DNA of 15,112 nt. Origin: Acidobacteria bacterium UBA6911 (GTDB taxonomy: Bacteria; Acidobacteriota; UBA6911). The translations under genes and the position numbers were made by a program. The notes beneath the pieces are model-generated. The model had not been told where the DNA came from. It searched no databases and saw only the letters and a program-made list of their open reading frames with translations. This document shows positions 1-8,130 of this stretch, one piece after another (position 1 is the first letter of the stretch; the number at the start of each line of letters is the position of its first letter). The stretch is from positions 1-15,112 of the forward strand of contig DKBB01000231.1 of NCBI GenBank assembly GCA_002451015.1. Reading direction: 5' to 3'.

Positions 1-651
1 GGGGATCGTGCATTCTTCCAGGGCTACCGAATAGAGTGGAAAGGCTTTCATGCCCATGTTCTTTTCGCGATCTTTAACAACGACGCCCGGGGCATTTCCG
101 GCAACCAGGAATCCCTGGGTTCTGCCGTCAAGGTTGGCGTAAATAATCAGCCGTTCGGCTTCATCGGCGAGCGGGACATTGCACTTCGTTCCGGACAGAA
201 CATAGTTCCCGCCCTTTTTTACGGCCTTTGTCTGCAGGCTGCCGGGATCGAAGTTGAATCGCGGTTCCAGGAGAGCGGCCGAGGCCGCCTTATAGTCATC
301 GGTGCAGAAAGATGGCAGGATTTCCTGTTTCTGCTCTTTGGTGCCGCACAGCAGGACCGGAAGGGCGACAAGGTTGGGTGCCGCCAGGTCCAGAGTGGCG
401 CTGAGATCTCCAAAGGCCAACTCTTCCAGAGCCAGAACCCACGTGAGGACGGAATGCTCTCCGAATCCACCGTATTCCTCCGGAATGCTGGCGGGCAACA
501 GGCCCAGTTTCCATCCCTCCTCCCTCCACTCCGGCGCGGGTTCCTCCTTTTCGTCATTATCGCGCATTCGACTGCGGAATTCCCGATCCGCCAGTTTCTT
601 TGCTTCCTCCACCATGATTTTCTGTTCGTCTGTCGGTTCAAATGAGTACAT
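1..651 (-). CDS. Acyl-CoA dehydrogenase, N-terminal part (runs off left edge)
   Basis: This is the first 217 codons of an FAD-dependent acyl-CoA dehydrogenase, which oxidises an acyl-CoA to the enoyl-CoA; the frame is still open at base 1. The start is ATG at 651, with AAGGTG six bases upstream. Residues 1-120 match the alpha-helical N-terminal domain (EEYGGFG at 59-65, then LALEELAFGD at 73-82). From about 122 the middle beta domain begins: SALLEP at 125-130 stands where the family usually has A-x-T-E-P, GGNYVLSGTK lies at 147-156 and NMGMKAFP at 198-205. The catalytic glutamate and the C-terminal FAD helices lie outside the window, so neither chain-length class nor substrate can be told. 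It lies 186 bases behind murI on the same strand; that spacer shows only a 6-bp hairpin (CGTTGC/GCAACG near 779-794) without a T-run. Family assignment is firm, specificity unknown. Confidence 0.9.
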   Translation of the reverse strand, partial: MYSFEPTDEQKIMVEEAKKLADREFRSRMRDNDEKEEPAPEWREEGWKLGLLPASIPEEYGGFGEHSVLTWVLALEELAFGDLSATLDLAAPNLVALPVLLCGTKEQKQEILPSFCTDDYKAASAALLEPRFNFDPGSLQTKAVKKGGNYVLSGTKCNVPLADEAERLIIYANLDGRTQGFLVAGNAPGVVVKDREKNMGMKAFPLYSVALEECTIP

Positions 652-837
652 ACCATTCACCTTGTTTCGTTCTGTCCAAATTCACAACTCCAGGTCCTCT
701 GACGCTAAGAGTTTCAGCCATTTCGGGATAAGTTGGAAAGGTTCCCCGTTTCCCCGTTGTCCGCGATGATTTTCGACGTTGCACAGGCAACGGGCAACGA
801 TGATTCCAACAACTTCCTCTTGGGCGAATTGCCCATA

Positions 838-1659
838 TTAAAACTCCATTTCTTTGCTGCGGATTTCCCGTCCGTAGAACAGGGTTGCCAGTCTGTCGAA
901 TACGTCCGCCTTTTCGGAAGTATAAAAATCACGCCTGCCCCTGCGCCCGCATTGGTCCGCAATCTCCGGGTGGCGTTTCAGATACTCCGCCAGGCTTTCA
1001 GCCACAATCTTACCCTGTGAAACTATTTCTATTCCGTGCGGCAGGTATCGGAAGATTTTTTCCTGCAGCAGCGGGTAATGGGTACATCCCAAAACAATCG
1101 TATCGATCAGTGGATCTCTTGTCATCAGCCGGTCGATATGCTGCTTGACAAAATAATCAGCTCCTTCGCCGCCACCTTCGTTGTTTTCGACCAGGGGAAC
1201 CCACATGGGGCAGGCTTCCTGCACCACTGTAATGTCGGGGAAGAACCGGTTGATTTCTATTGCGTAGGAATTGGAGGCAACCGTTCCGGCGGTGGCCAGG
1301 ATCCCGATATGTCTTGATTTCGTCCGGTGCCCGATCCGCTCCGTTACCGGCCGGAGAATCCCAAGGACGCGGCGCTCGGCCGCGATCCGGGGCAGATCCT
1401 TTTGTTGTAGAGTCCGCAGCGCTTTGGCCGCAGCCGTGTTGCAGGCGATTATCACGAGCCGGCACCCCCGGTCGAAGAGCCACTTCACGGCATCGAGCGT
1501 ATAGGAGTAAACGATTTCAAAGGAACGATTCCCATACGGGGTGCGCGCATTGTCGCCCAGGTAGAGAAAGTCGTTGCTGGGAAGCGCCTGTTCGATTTCC
1601 TTCAGAACGGTCAATCCGCCGAATCCGGAATCGAATAGACCAATGGGGCTGTGTTCCAT
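838..1659 (-). CDS. murI: Glutamate racemase
   Basis: This gene encodes a 273-residue cytoplasmic, cofactor-independent racemase that converts L-glutamate to D-glutamate for the peptidoglycan stem peptide. All family signatures are visible: FDSGFGGLTV at 9-18 with the conserved Asp10-Ser11, LGDNARTPYG at 34-43, the first catalytic cysteine Cys73 in ACNTAA, and the second, Cys192, in LGCTHYPLL. The length is normal for the family (about 255-285). Start ATG 1659 is preceded by AGGAGC at good spacing. The gene begins 42 bases after the stop of the Nudix gene and is probably cotranscribed with it. The C-terminus (residues 236-273, rich in Arg and Lys) runs past the core fold and has no feature I recognise. 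Identification is essentially certain. Confidence 0.97.
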   Translation of the reverse strand: MEHSPIGLFDSGFGGLTVLKEIEQALPSNDFLYLGDNARTPYGNRSFEIVYSYTLDAVKWLFDRGCRLVIIACNTAAAKALRTLQQKDLPRIAAERRVLGILRPVTERIGHRTKSRHIGILATAGTVASNSYAIEINRFFPDITVVQEACPMWVPLVENNEGGGEGADYFVKQHIDRLMTRDPLIDTIVLGCTHYPLLQEKIFRYLPHGIEIVSQGKIVAESLAEYLKRHPEIADQCGRRGRRDFYTSEKADVFDRLATLFYGREIRSKEMEF

Positions 1660-1701
1660 ATAGCTCCTGTATCAGGGTTGCGCAAAAAACGGGACGATCG
1701 C

Positions 1702-2265
1702 TCAAGATTCCAAATTAAGGGTTTCGAAAAAGTCCTTGATGATGCGTGCCGTAAGGCCCCAGATCTCCTGGTTTTCATGGGAATAGAAGTACACGTCCGG
1801 ATCCCGGCCCGGATGCTTGTGCCATTCAACGCGCCTTCTGGTCGGATCAAGGAAAACGCTGAAGGGAACGTGCAGAATTTCCGCTACTTCCGTCACCTGC
1901 CTATTTGTTTCAAACGGGCTCCGGATAAATCCCACAAACGGAGTTACACGATACTGTGTAATGGAAACGTAGTCGTGAAAACGCCCCAGAGGTTCGATAC
2001 TGCCGCCTTCGATTCCGACCTCTTCGAACGTCTCTCTCAGGGCCGTCTCCAGCAAGGTTTCCTTTTCTTCGCGCATGCCTCCGGGAAAAGATATCTGTCC
2101 CTTGTGCGTCTGAACGTCTTCGGTCCGGCGCGTGAGCAGTATGTGGTAATCCGACTCCGCCTTGAATATCGGCATGAGAACGGCAGCTTCGCGGACGTAG
2201 CCGTTTTTAACTTTTCGAGGCGTCAGCGATGCAAGGCAGTTGCGAATGTGTTCCTTAATTTTCAT
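1702..2265 (-). CDS. Nudix hydrolase, CoA pyrophosphatase type (NudL/NUDT7-like)
   Basis: This is a 187-residue Nudix phosphohydrolase. The Nudix box G-x5-E-x7-R-E-U-x-E-E-x-G-U is complete: Gly63, Glu69, Arg77-Glu78, Glu81-Glu82, Gly84, Ile85. Immediately before it, LLTRR at 43-47 and HKGQISFPGG at 54-63 match the extra motif (LLTxR...HxGQIxFPGG) that marks the CoA pyrophosphatase subfamily, which cleaves CoA or acyl-CoA to 4'-phosphopantetheine derivatives and 3',5'-ADP. That specificity follows from family knowledge and is not proved by sequence. Start ATG 2265 has GGA five bases upstream. It is first in a probable operon with murI, and an acyl-CoA dehydrogenase lies further down, which fits a link to CoA metabolism only loosely. 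Confidence 0.9.
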   Translation of the reverse strand: MKIKEHIRNCLASLTPRKVKNGYVREAAVLMPIFKAESDYHILLTRRTEDVQTHKGQISFPGGMREEKETLLETALRETFEEVGIEGGSIEPLGRFHDYVSITQYRVTPFVGFIRSPFETNRQVTEVAEILHVPFSVFLDPTRRRVEWHKHPGRDPDVYFYSHENQEIWGLTARIIKDFFETLNLES

Positions 2266-2282
2266 CTTAATCCAAAATAATC

Positions 2283-2311
2283 AGTATACTTCAATTCGCC
2301 GATAGTCAGAA
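2283..2311 (-). promoter_or_regulatory. Possible sigma-70 promoter for the Nudix-murI operon
   Basis: On the minus strand TATACT (2288-2283, five of six to TATAAT) lies 17 bases from TTCTGA (2311-2306, three of six to TTGACA), with the Nudix start about 18 bases further on. It lies in the 207-base gap after waaA, which otherwise holds only a weak 6-bp hairpin (CGCAAA/TTTGCG at 2429-2449). The spacing is ideal but the -35 is poor. Confidence 0.3.
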
Positions 2312-2472
2312 GGAAACCGGGCAGGTTGCGACCGGATTCTGCCTGTCGCATCACCTGCTATTTATAAACTCACCGCAGGGCAAGCAGGGATGCAGAGAGA
2401 CAAATAATTGTGTTTCCCAGGATTCTTACGCAAACTCTACGGCTTTGCGGTGCGGTGTTTCAATTCCACTGA

Positions 2473-3804
2473 TTATCCGGTTTTTTCGTAAATGGATGCA
2501 ATTATTTCTGCCGTGCGGCGGACCGCTCCACTATTGCGTTCAAGAACGTTTCGTGCAGCGGCACCCAAAGCGTCCCTTTCTTTCGGATTCCGCAGAAGCT
2601 CTATGAACGCTTCCTTCAATTGCCGGACCTGGTTCTCACGATCTTCCTGCTCTGCCGCGATCTGGCGGATCCCGCCGTGCGAAAGAAACTCGGGGAGTAT
2701 TGCCCGGAAGTTTTCCATGGATGGCCCGATCACAATCGGTTTGGAACAAAGAGCCGGCTCCATGATGCTATGGCCGCCGTGACGGACGAGGGTGCCGCCG
2801 ACAAAAACGATCGTGGCGTATTGATAGGCGGCAGCCAGTTCTCCCAGGGTATCCAGGATTAAAACCTCCTCGTTCGGGTTCGCAGCGGGAATGTCGCTGC
2901 GGCGTCGCACCCCGAATCCGCTCTGCTCCGCCAGCCGGGCCACGGCGTCGAATCTTTCCGGATGACGGGGGGCGACCAGCAATCTTGTTTTTTCCAGGCC
3001 CGGTTCGCGACGGATCGATCGCAACACATCGAAAAGGACCGTTTCCTCATCCGCATGAGTACTGCCTGCAACGATCCAATGGACGTCTGAATCTCCAAGC
3101 TCCAGGTATTGATCCAGATCTTCTAAACGGCCCTTGCCGGCATCTGCCGCAAAAGCCTCGCCGTCGAATTTCATATTCCCGGTCACCGTGATCTTTTCCC
3201 GGGGAGCGCCCAGGGCGCCGATGCGGGTTGCGTCGTCTTCGGACTGCATCAGCAGGGCGCGGTATTCGGGCAATACTTTTTTCAAAAAAAACCGGCCTCG
3301 GCGATAGCGGGGAAACGAGGAATCCGAGATGCGGCCGTTGACGAGCACGACCGGGATGTCACGCCGGTGTGCCTGGTGCAGAAGGTTGGGCCAGATCTCG
3401 GTATCGACCACAACTACCATGGAGGGCCGCACCTGATCAAGAATGCGCCGGACGAAACAGACGAGATCGACGGGGAAGTAGAAGGTGTTGCCCTCCCCAT
3501 AACGGCTGAAGCGATCGACGGCGATGGCCCGGCCTGTCCGGGTAATCGTCGAAAAGACGAAGCGGGTTTCGGGGAACCTTCTGTTCAGCAGAACGACCAG
3601 GGGCTGCAGGCTCAGGGTTTCTCCAACCGAACAGGCGTGGAACCAGACCGTTTTGCGACCGTCGGAGCGCAGGGATCCGGGTAGGCGGCCCAGACGTTCC
3701 GAAAGACCGGAAAGACCTTTGTCGCGGCGCAACGCCTTGTAAAGGAAGGCCGGCAGCAGAAGAATACCCCAGATTATCAGCAGCAGGCTGTACAGCAGGT
3801 ACAT
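2473..3804 (-). CDS. waaA: 3-deoxy-D-manno-octulosonic acid (Kdo) transferase
   Basis: This is a GT30 glycosyltransferase of 443 residues that transfers Kdo from CMP-Kdo to the lipid A precursor at the cytoplasmic face of the inner membrane. Residues 4-22 form one hydrophobic N-terminal membrane anchor. Signatures in order: HACSVGE at 56-62 with the catalytic glutamate Glu62, DTEIWPN at 134-140 (usually ETEIWPN), NGRISDSS, GNMKFD, AGSTHADEE, APRHPERF, DTLGELAAAY and FVGGTLVRHGGHSIMEPA, the last being the CMP-binding region of the second Rossmann domain. Start ATG 3804 has GAGG five bases upstream. kdsB, which makes its donor CMP-Kdo, lies 99 bases upstream on the same strand, so the pair is likely one transcription unit. 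Whether it adds one Kdo or several cannot be read from the sequence. The symbol kdtA is a synonym. Confidence 0.96.
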   Translation of the reverse strand: MYLLYSLLLIIWGILLLPAFLYKALRRDKGLSGLSERLGRLPGSLRSDGRKTVWFHACSVGETLSLQPLVVLLNRRFPETRFVFSTITRTGRAIAVDRFSRYGEGNTFYFPVDLVCFVRRILDQVRPSMVVVVDTEIWPNLLHQAHRRDIPVVLVNGRISDSSFPRYRRGRFFLKKVLPEYRALLMQSEDDATRIGALGAPREKITVTGNMKFDGEAFAADAGKGRLEDLDQYLELGDSDVHWIVAGSTHADEETVLFDVLRSIRREPGLEKTRLLVAPRHPERFDAVARLAEQSGFGVRRRSDIPAANPNEEVLILDTLGELAAAYQYATIVFVGGTLVRHGGHSIMEPALCSKPIVIGPSMENFRAILPEFLSHGGIRQIAAEQEDRENQVRQLKEAFIELLRNPKERDALGAAARNVLERNSGAVRRTAEIIASIYEKTG

Positions 3805-3903
3805 TAGAACCTCAGAAAAAATCGATTATTCCGGAGCGTCGTAGCTATAACCGATAGGATATGTAAAAAGTAGCCAGTAGCCGGAAGTTAGAGTACAGGG
3901 TTT

Positions 3904-4647
3904 TTAATCTTCAAGCTTTTCAGCTGCCAGAAAAGCGACGGCTTTTTGCAGATCCTCTTCTGTGTCGACGCCGATGGTATCGTAAGGGGTCTCCTCCACC
4001 AGGATGTCGATCCCGTTTTCCAGCAGCCGCAGCTGTTCCAGCTTTTCCGTTTCTTCCAGTTCGGCCGGGGGGAGACTGTGAAACGTTTCTAGCGCGGATC
4101 GCGTGTATCCGTAGAGCCCGATATGCTTGTAGTACCGGATATCCTCGCGATCGTCCCGGTTACACGGGATCGGCAGACGTGAGAAATAGAGTGCGCGCCC
4201 GTTTTTGTCCGTTACCACTTTGACGCAGTCGGGACTCCGGGCTGTCACGGAATCGATCGCTACTTTCAATGTGGCTACTTCACCCCTGCCTGCCAGGAGC
4301 GGTCGCAGCAGCCGTTCGATATGCTCTTTGCGCAGGGTCGGTTCATCGCCCTGGATATTCACATAGATATCCCCGTCTGTTTTCTGCAGGACTTCATGCA
4401 ACCGGTCGCTTCCGGATTTATGCTGCCTGGTGCGGAAAGAAGGAATATCACGATTCTCGCAGTATCTGAGAATCTCCTCACTGTCGGAAGCCACCAGAAG
4501 CTCCGTAAACAGGGGCGAGGACCTGGCTCTTTCATATACCTGTTGCAGCATTGCCCTGCCTCCGATTTTTCGCAGAACCTTTCCCGGCAGTCGCCGGGAG
4601 TCCATACGGGCTGGGATAACCCCGATTATTTTGAAATTGTTTTGCAT
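3904..4647 (-). CDS. kdsB: 3-deoxy-manno-octulosonate cytidylyltransferase (CMP-Kdo synthetase)
   Basis: This gene encodes a 247-residue cytoplasmic enzyme that activates Kdo with CTP to give CMP-Kdo, the donor used by WaaA encoded next to it. The family signature is complete: [13 protein letters not shown] near the N-terminus (nucleotide binding), SGSDRL, NIQGDEP with the metal-binding aspartate, [31 protein letters not shown] and GVDTEEDL near the C-terminus. Length is typical (about 245-255). Start ATG 4647 is preceded by GGGAAAA, a moderate ribosome site. The gene is divergent from acnA, with the promoter region between them. The 99-base gap to waaA carries a small tandem AGTAGCC duplication at 3869-3882. 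Confidence 0.96.
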   Translation of the reverse strand: MQNNFKIIGVIPARMDSRRLPGKVLRKIGGRAMLQQVYERARSSPLFTELLVASDSEEILRYCENRDIPSFRTRQHKSGSDRLHEVLQKTDGDIYVNIQGDEPTLRKEHIERLLRPLLAGRGEVATLKVAIDSVTARSPDCVKVVTDKNGRALYFSRLPIPCNRDDREDIRYYKHIGLYGYTRSALETFHSLPPAELEETEKLEQLRLLENGIDILVEETPYDTIGVDTEEDLQKAVAFLAAEKLED

Positions 4648-4674
4648 TTTTCCCGACTTTCAGAAAGAATGCCC

Positions 4675-4683
4675 ATTATCCCA
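4675..4683 (-). promoter_or_regulatory. Extended -10 element, possible kdsB promoter
   Basis: The minus strand reads TGGGATAAT, an extended -10 of the form TGn-TATAAT with five of six matches. It would start transcription about 20 bases before the kdsB ATG. No good -35 box is seen 16-18 bases upstream, which extended -10 promoters can do without. Confidence 0.33.
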
Positions 4684-4697
4684 CACGAACGATGGTA

Positions 4698-4726
4698 TTG
4701 CGTGTAATATTACTTCGTCTCATAAT
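4698..4726 (+). promoter_or_regulatory. Possible sigma-70 promoter for acnA
   Basis: TTGCGT (4698-4703) and CATAAT (4721-4726, five of six to TATAAT) are 17 bases apart. A start near 4733 would leave a leader of about 90 bases containing the hairpin at 4749-4767. The -35 is only a half match. Confidence 0.35.
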
Positions 4727-4748
4727 TTGCCAACGTTGTCTCGCCGTC

Positions 4749-4767
4749 GATTCGCGGCTTGCGAATC
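4749..4767 (+). promoter_or_regulatory. Hairpin in the putative acnA leader
   Basis: GATTCGC and GCGAATC form a perfect 7-bp stem with the loop GGCTT. It lies between the candidate promoter and the acnA start and has no T-run after it, so it is not a terminator. A regulatory role is possible but not shown. Confidence 0.4.
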
Positions 4768-4825
4768 CGGCAGTCGCGCAACACCGGGTAGGATATATGT
4801 AACCGGATTCAAATTGAGGATGAGT

Positions 4826-7684
4826 ATGAAACATAATCTTTTTAATTCTTTACAGACATTTCCAATTTCAGGCGGCCGATCCGGGGAATACTACTCCCTT
4901 CCGCAACTTGAAAAGGAAGGCGTCGGGCCTGTTTCCAGGCTGCCCTTCAGCATCCGAGTGGTACTCGAATCCGTTCTCCGCAACTACGACGGTGAAAGAA
5001 TTACCGAAGAGGATGTCGTCCAGCTGGCGAACTGGAATCCCGAAGCGGACCGCAAAAAAGAAGTCCCTTTCCTGGTGGCGCGAATACTTCTGCAGGATTT
5101 TACAGGCGTTCCTCTCTTGGTCGACCTGGCCTCAATGCGTTCGGCCGTCGACCGGCTAGGCAAATCCGCGGGCCTGATAGAACCGCTGGTTCCTGTCGAC
5201 CTGGTAATCGACCATTCTGTCCAGGTGGATGTCGCCGGGCGTCCGGACGCTATGGAATACAATATGAAAATGGAATTTCAGCGGAATCGCGCCCGTTACC
5301 AGTTCCTGAAATGGGGCACGCAGGGATTCCGCGGATTCAGCGTCATCCCACCGGGTACCGGGATCTGCCATCAGGTGAACCTGGAATATCTAGCCAAAGT
5401 GGTCCAGGAAAAAGAGGGAGTTTTTTTCCCGGATACCCTGGTCGGAACCGATTCCCACACAACGATGATCAACGGTCTAGGCGTCCTGGGATGGGGCGTG
5501 GGCGGCATCGAGGCGGAGGCCGGTATGCTCGGCCAGCCGGTCTATTTCCTGACGCCCGATGTGGTCGGTATGCGGATCTCCGGAAAGCTCAGGAAAGGGG
5601 TGACGGCGACAGACCTTGTTTTGCGGGTGACCGAGATTCTGCGCGAAGCCAAAGTCGTCGGTAAGTTCGTCGAGTTCTTCGGTCCCGGCGTTGCCGGGCT
5701 TCCCGTGACGGACCGGGCGACCATCAGCAACATGGGGCCCGAGTACGGAGCGACCCTCGGGTTGTTCCCGGTGGATGAAATGACCTGTTCCTATCTTGCG
5801 GAAACGGGCCGGCCCCAGGAACAGGTAGACGTGGTGCGCAATTACTATACCGCCCAGAAGATGTTCGGCACCCTAGATGAGAACCTGGTCGAATACAGCT
5901 CCGTGATCGACCTAAAGCTGGAGGAGATCGAACCCTGTGTTGCCGGGCCCCGCCGACCGCAGGACAGGATCCCGCTCGGAAGGCTCCAGACTGACTTCCG
6001 GAAGCTTTTCAAAAAAGCCCCGGCTGAAGGCGGATACGGCAAAACAGCGAAGGATCTCGAAAACTTTTATCCCGTCATCGTCGGGGCACAGGCCTGGACA
6101 CACGCATCCGGCGGGGGATCCCAGGCCCCGGAGACCTCAGCCGAAAGAGGGGCGGCAAGCGGCAGTGATACCAGTGTTGTGACCGAATCCGAAATGGTAA
6201 ACAACCGACCCTCTCCGAGCTATAACGATCCGGGCAGGACGGATTCTCCCGGCAAGGCTTCAAACCTGCGCCACGGATCGGTCGTGATTGCGTCCATCAC
6301 TTCCTGTACGAATACATCCAATCCCAGCGTTATGATAGCTGCCGGCTTGCTGGCGAAGAACGCGGTGGAGGCTGGGATCGCCCCACCGGCGCATGTAAAA
6401 ACCTCACTCGCGCCAGGATCCCGTGTCGTCAGCGAGTATCTGGAAAAGACCGGCCTTCTGGAATATCTTGACCGGATCGGATTTAACCTTGTGGGTTACG
6501 GCTGCGCCACCTGCATCGGCAATTCCGGTCCCCTCGATCCGAACATCGAAGAAAGCATCGCGGAGAACGACCTGGTTCTGGCGAGTGTGCTGAGTGGAAA
6601 CAGGAACTTTGAAGCCAGGGTTCACCAGTCGGTCAAAGCCAACTTCCTGATGAGCCCGCCGCTGGTGGTCGCTTTCGCGCTTGCAGGCACGGTAGATATC
6701 GACCTGTCTCGTGATTCTCTTGGCCTCAGCGCCGAAGGTAAGGAGATTTACCTGAGCGACATCTGGCCGGACACGGAGGACATTCGGAGACTCATGGAGT
6801 CCTCCTTCGACGCGGAAACCTACCGGACCCAGTACGCCGGGTTTGCAGACCGGAATCCGCTGTGGAATGCGATTCCCTTTACGGCCGGGGATATCTACAA
6901 ATGGGACGAAAGCTCCAGCTACATACAGGAGCCACCCTACTTTGAAGACTTCCAGCCGGGTCCCCGAAAAATAGAGCCAATCCAGGGTGCGCGGCCTCTT
7001 GCGATCCTGGGGAGGTCGGTGACTACCGACCATATCAGTCCCGCCGGTTCTATCCGGCCAGACTCCCCCGCCGGCCGATACCTGCAGGAGCGGGGTGTTA
7101 CCGTTGCGGACTTCAACAGTTACGGGGCGCGCCGCGGCAACCACCAGGTCATGATCCGCGGGACTTTCGCCAACGTGCGTATCCGGAATCTGATGGCTCC
7201 GGGCACGGAAGGCGGTGTCACTATCCACCATCCCAGCCGCGAGCAGATGAGCATCTACGATGCCGCCTGTCGGTACCGGGAATCCGGCACGCCGCTGATC
7301 GTGCTGGCCGGCCAGGAATACGGCACCGGAAGCTCACGCGACTGGGCTGCCAAGGGAACCATGCTGCTTGGAGTGCGCGCCGTAATAGCTCAGAGCTTCG
7401 AGCGCATCCACCGAAGCAACCTGGTTGGTATGGGCGTGCTCCCGTGCCAGTTCAAGGAGGGGACGAACGCAGAAACGCTTCAGCTTGACGGTAGCGAAAT
7501 CTTCGATCTGCAGGGACTGGGCGACAATTTAAAGCCTCACCAGGAGCTGTCGCTTTTAATTCACAGGGCTGACGGCGGATCCGAATCGGTTCCTCTTCTG
7601 CTCCGTCTCGATACGGCGGTGGAAGTGGACTACTATTGCCACGGCGGCATACTGCAGTACGTCCTGAGCCGGTTGATCGGGTAA
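4826..7684 (+). CDS. acnA: Aconitate hydratase A (IRP1/AcnA type)
   Basis: This is a 4Fe-4S aconitase that interconverts citrate and isocitrate in the TCA cycle. Three cluster ligands are seen, Cys494 (SCTNTSNP), Cys560 and Cys563 ([11 protein letters not shown]). The 66-residue gap between the first two equals that of E. coli AcnA and human IRP1. Other signatures are [13 protein letters not shown] from 207, TDHISPAGS from 734 and the active-site loop [10 protein letters not shown] from 835. The reading frame is open from 4430, but I chose ATG 4826 because GAGGA (4816-4820) lies five bases before it; the in-frame ATG at 4820 is too close to that site. The product has 952 residues against about 890 in E. 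coli. Nearly all the excess is a Ser/Gly/Pro/Glu-rich linker at about 425-482, just before HGSVVIAS. The frame is intact through it, so it is an insertion and not an error visible here. Confidence 0.96.
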   Translation: MKHNLFNSLQTFPISGGRSGEYYSLPQLEKEGVGPVSRLPFSIRVVLESVLRNYDGERITEEDVVQLANWNPEADRKKEVPFLVARILLQDFTGVPLLVDLASMRSAVDRLGKSAGLIEPLVPVDLVIDHSVQVDVAGRPDAMEYNMKMEFQRNRARYQFLKWGTQGFRGFSVIPPGTGICHQVNLEYLAKVVQEKEGVFFPDTLVGTDSHTTMINGLGVLGWGVGGIEAEAGMLGQPVYFLTPDVVGMRISGKLRKGVTATDLVLRVTEILREAKVVGKFVEFFGPGVAGLPVTDRATISNMGPEYGATLGLFPVDEMTCSYLAETGRPQEQVDVVRNYYTAQKMFGTLDENLVEYSSVIDLKLEEIEPCVAGPRRPQDRIPLGRLQTDFRKLFKKAPAEGGYGKTAKDLENFYPVIVGAQAWTHASGGGSQAPETSAERGAASGSDTSVVTESEMVNNRPSPSYNDPGRTDSPGKASNLRHGSVVIASITSCTNTSNPSVMIAAGLLAKNAVEAGIAPPAHVKTSLAPGSRVVSEYLEKTGLLEYLDRIGFNLVGYGCATCIGNSGPLDPNIEESIAENDLVLASVLSGNRNFEARVHQSVKANFLMSPPLVVAFALAGTVDIDLSRDSLGLSAEGKEIYLSDIWPDTEDIRRLMESSFDAETYRTQYAGFADRNPLWNAIPFTAGDIYKWDESSSYIQEPPYFEDFQPGPRKIEPIQGARPLAILGRSVTTDHISPAGSIRPDSPAGRYLQERGVTVADFNSYGARRGNHQVMIRGTFANVRIRNLMAPGTEGGVTIHHPSREQMSIYDAACRYRESGTPLIVLAGQEYGTGSSRDWAAKGTMLLGVRAVIAQSFERIHRSNLVGMGVLPCQFKEGTNAETLQLDGSEIFDLQGLGDNLKPHQELSLLIHRADGGSESVPLLLRLDTAVEVDYYCHGGILQYVLSRLIG

Positions 7685-7732
7685 TACTCTCGAGGGCGGC
7701 AGCTACCCGACCTTTAAGGTTCCGGCCTGAAT

Positions 7733-7747
7733 CATGGACACCCATTG
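7733..7747 (-). repeat. Solitary copy of the ATGGGTGTCCA intergenic motif (reverse orientation)
   Basis: On the minus strand this reads CAATGGGTGTCCATG followed by ATTC, matching the copies clustered at 10861-11093 but inverted. It lies in the 156-base gap between acnA and the small flagellar-like gene. Confidence 0.7.
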
Positions 7748-7840
7748 TTTCAATCAATGCTGTCCTGATACACCTTAACGCTAGAACATTTCATTGCAGC
7801 AGCAAAGGGATCTGCCGATGAGGCAGGTATAAGGTTAAAC

Positions 7841-8113
7841 ATGGGATTTGACTATTCATTTTCGATGGAAGGTCTGCGGGCTGCCGAAAGACAGCTCAAT
7901 CAGGCGGCGAGGAGAGTTTCCAAACCGATACATTGCAGTGATGTCACTGCATCCGCGGGAGAAGTAACGGATCGTCTCAAACTGACCGGTGACAGGGATA
8001 TAGCCCGGGCCATGGTTGGAGTCAAAGAGGCTAAAACCATATACAAGGCGAATCTGAAGATAATTGACCTGCAGACGCAAATGGAAGAAGAGACGCTGGA
8101 CCTGTTCGGGTAG
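7841..8113 (+). CDS. Small flagellar rod/hook-like protein (terminal helices only)
   Basis: This is a 90-residue protein of uncertain function. The N-terminus (FSMEGLRAAERQLNQAARRV) resembles the helix that opens flagellar rod and hook proteins (FlgB, FlgC, FlgE, FlgG). The C-terminus (MVGVKEAKTIYKANLKIID, ending ETLDLFG) resembles their closing helix, where Y-x-A-N followed by a dipped L-x-L-G ending is common. The central domains of those proteins are absent, so at most the D0 coiled-coil part is represented. Stand-alone short proteins of this kind are known, often named 'flagellar basal body rod C-terminal domain', but I have not aligned it. Start ATG 7841 has AAGG seven bases upstream; a 5-bp hairpin CTGCC/GGCAG (7812-7826) lies just before. 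No other flagellar gene is in the window. It converges on the next gene with only 17 bases between. Confidence 0.7.
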   Translation: MGFDYSFSMEGLRAAERQLNQAARRVSKPIHCSDVTASAGEVTDRLKLTGDRDIARAMVGVKEAKTIYKANLKIIDLQTQMEEETLDLFG

Positions 8114-8130
8114 AAGCAGCATCCTTCCGG

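Noticed and set aside
219..656. Minus-strand frame of 145 codons starting at 656
   Set aside because: It is out of frame with the acyl-CoA dehydrogenase that starts at 651, which has clear family motifs and runs to the window edge.
779..794. Hairpin CGTTGC-ACAG-GCAACG after murI as a terminator
   Set aside because: The stem is only 6 bp and no T-run follows on either strand.
1651..2280. Plus-strand frame of 209 codons over the Nudix gene
   Set aside because: It is antisense to a gene with a complete Nudix box and has no recognisable motif or ribosome site.
4430..4825. N-terminal extension of aconitase by 132 codons
   Set aside because: The extra frame is antisense to kdsB and crosses the divergent promoter region. 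Homology to AcnA starts after 4826, where the ribosome site is.
6404..7231. Long antisense frame (275 codons) within acnA
   Set aside because: It is a shadow of the high-GC third positions of the aconitase frame; composition is Arg/Pro/Val-rich and no domain is recognisable.
7813..7820. GCCGATGA as a flagellar sigma-28 -10 box before the small flagellar-like gene
   Set aside because: It is close to GCCGATAA, but no TAAA is found about 15 bases upstream, and these bases are part of the 5-bp hairpin beside the ribosome site.
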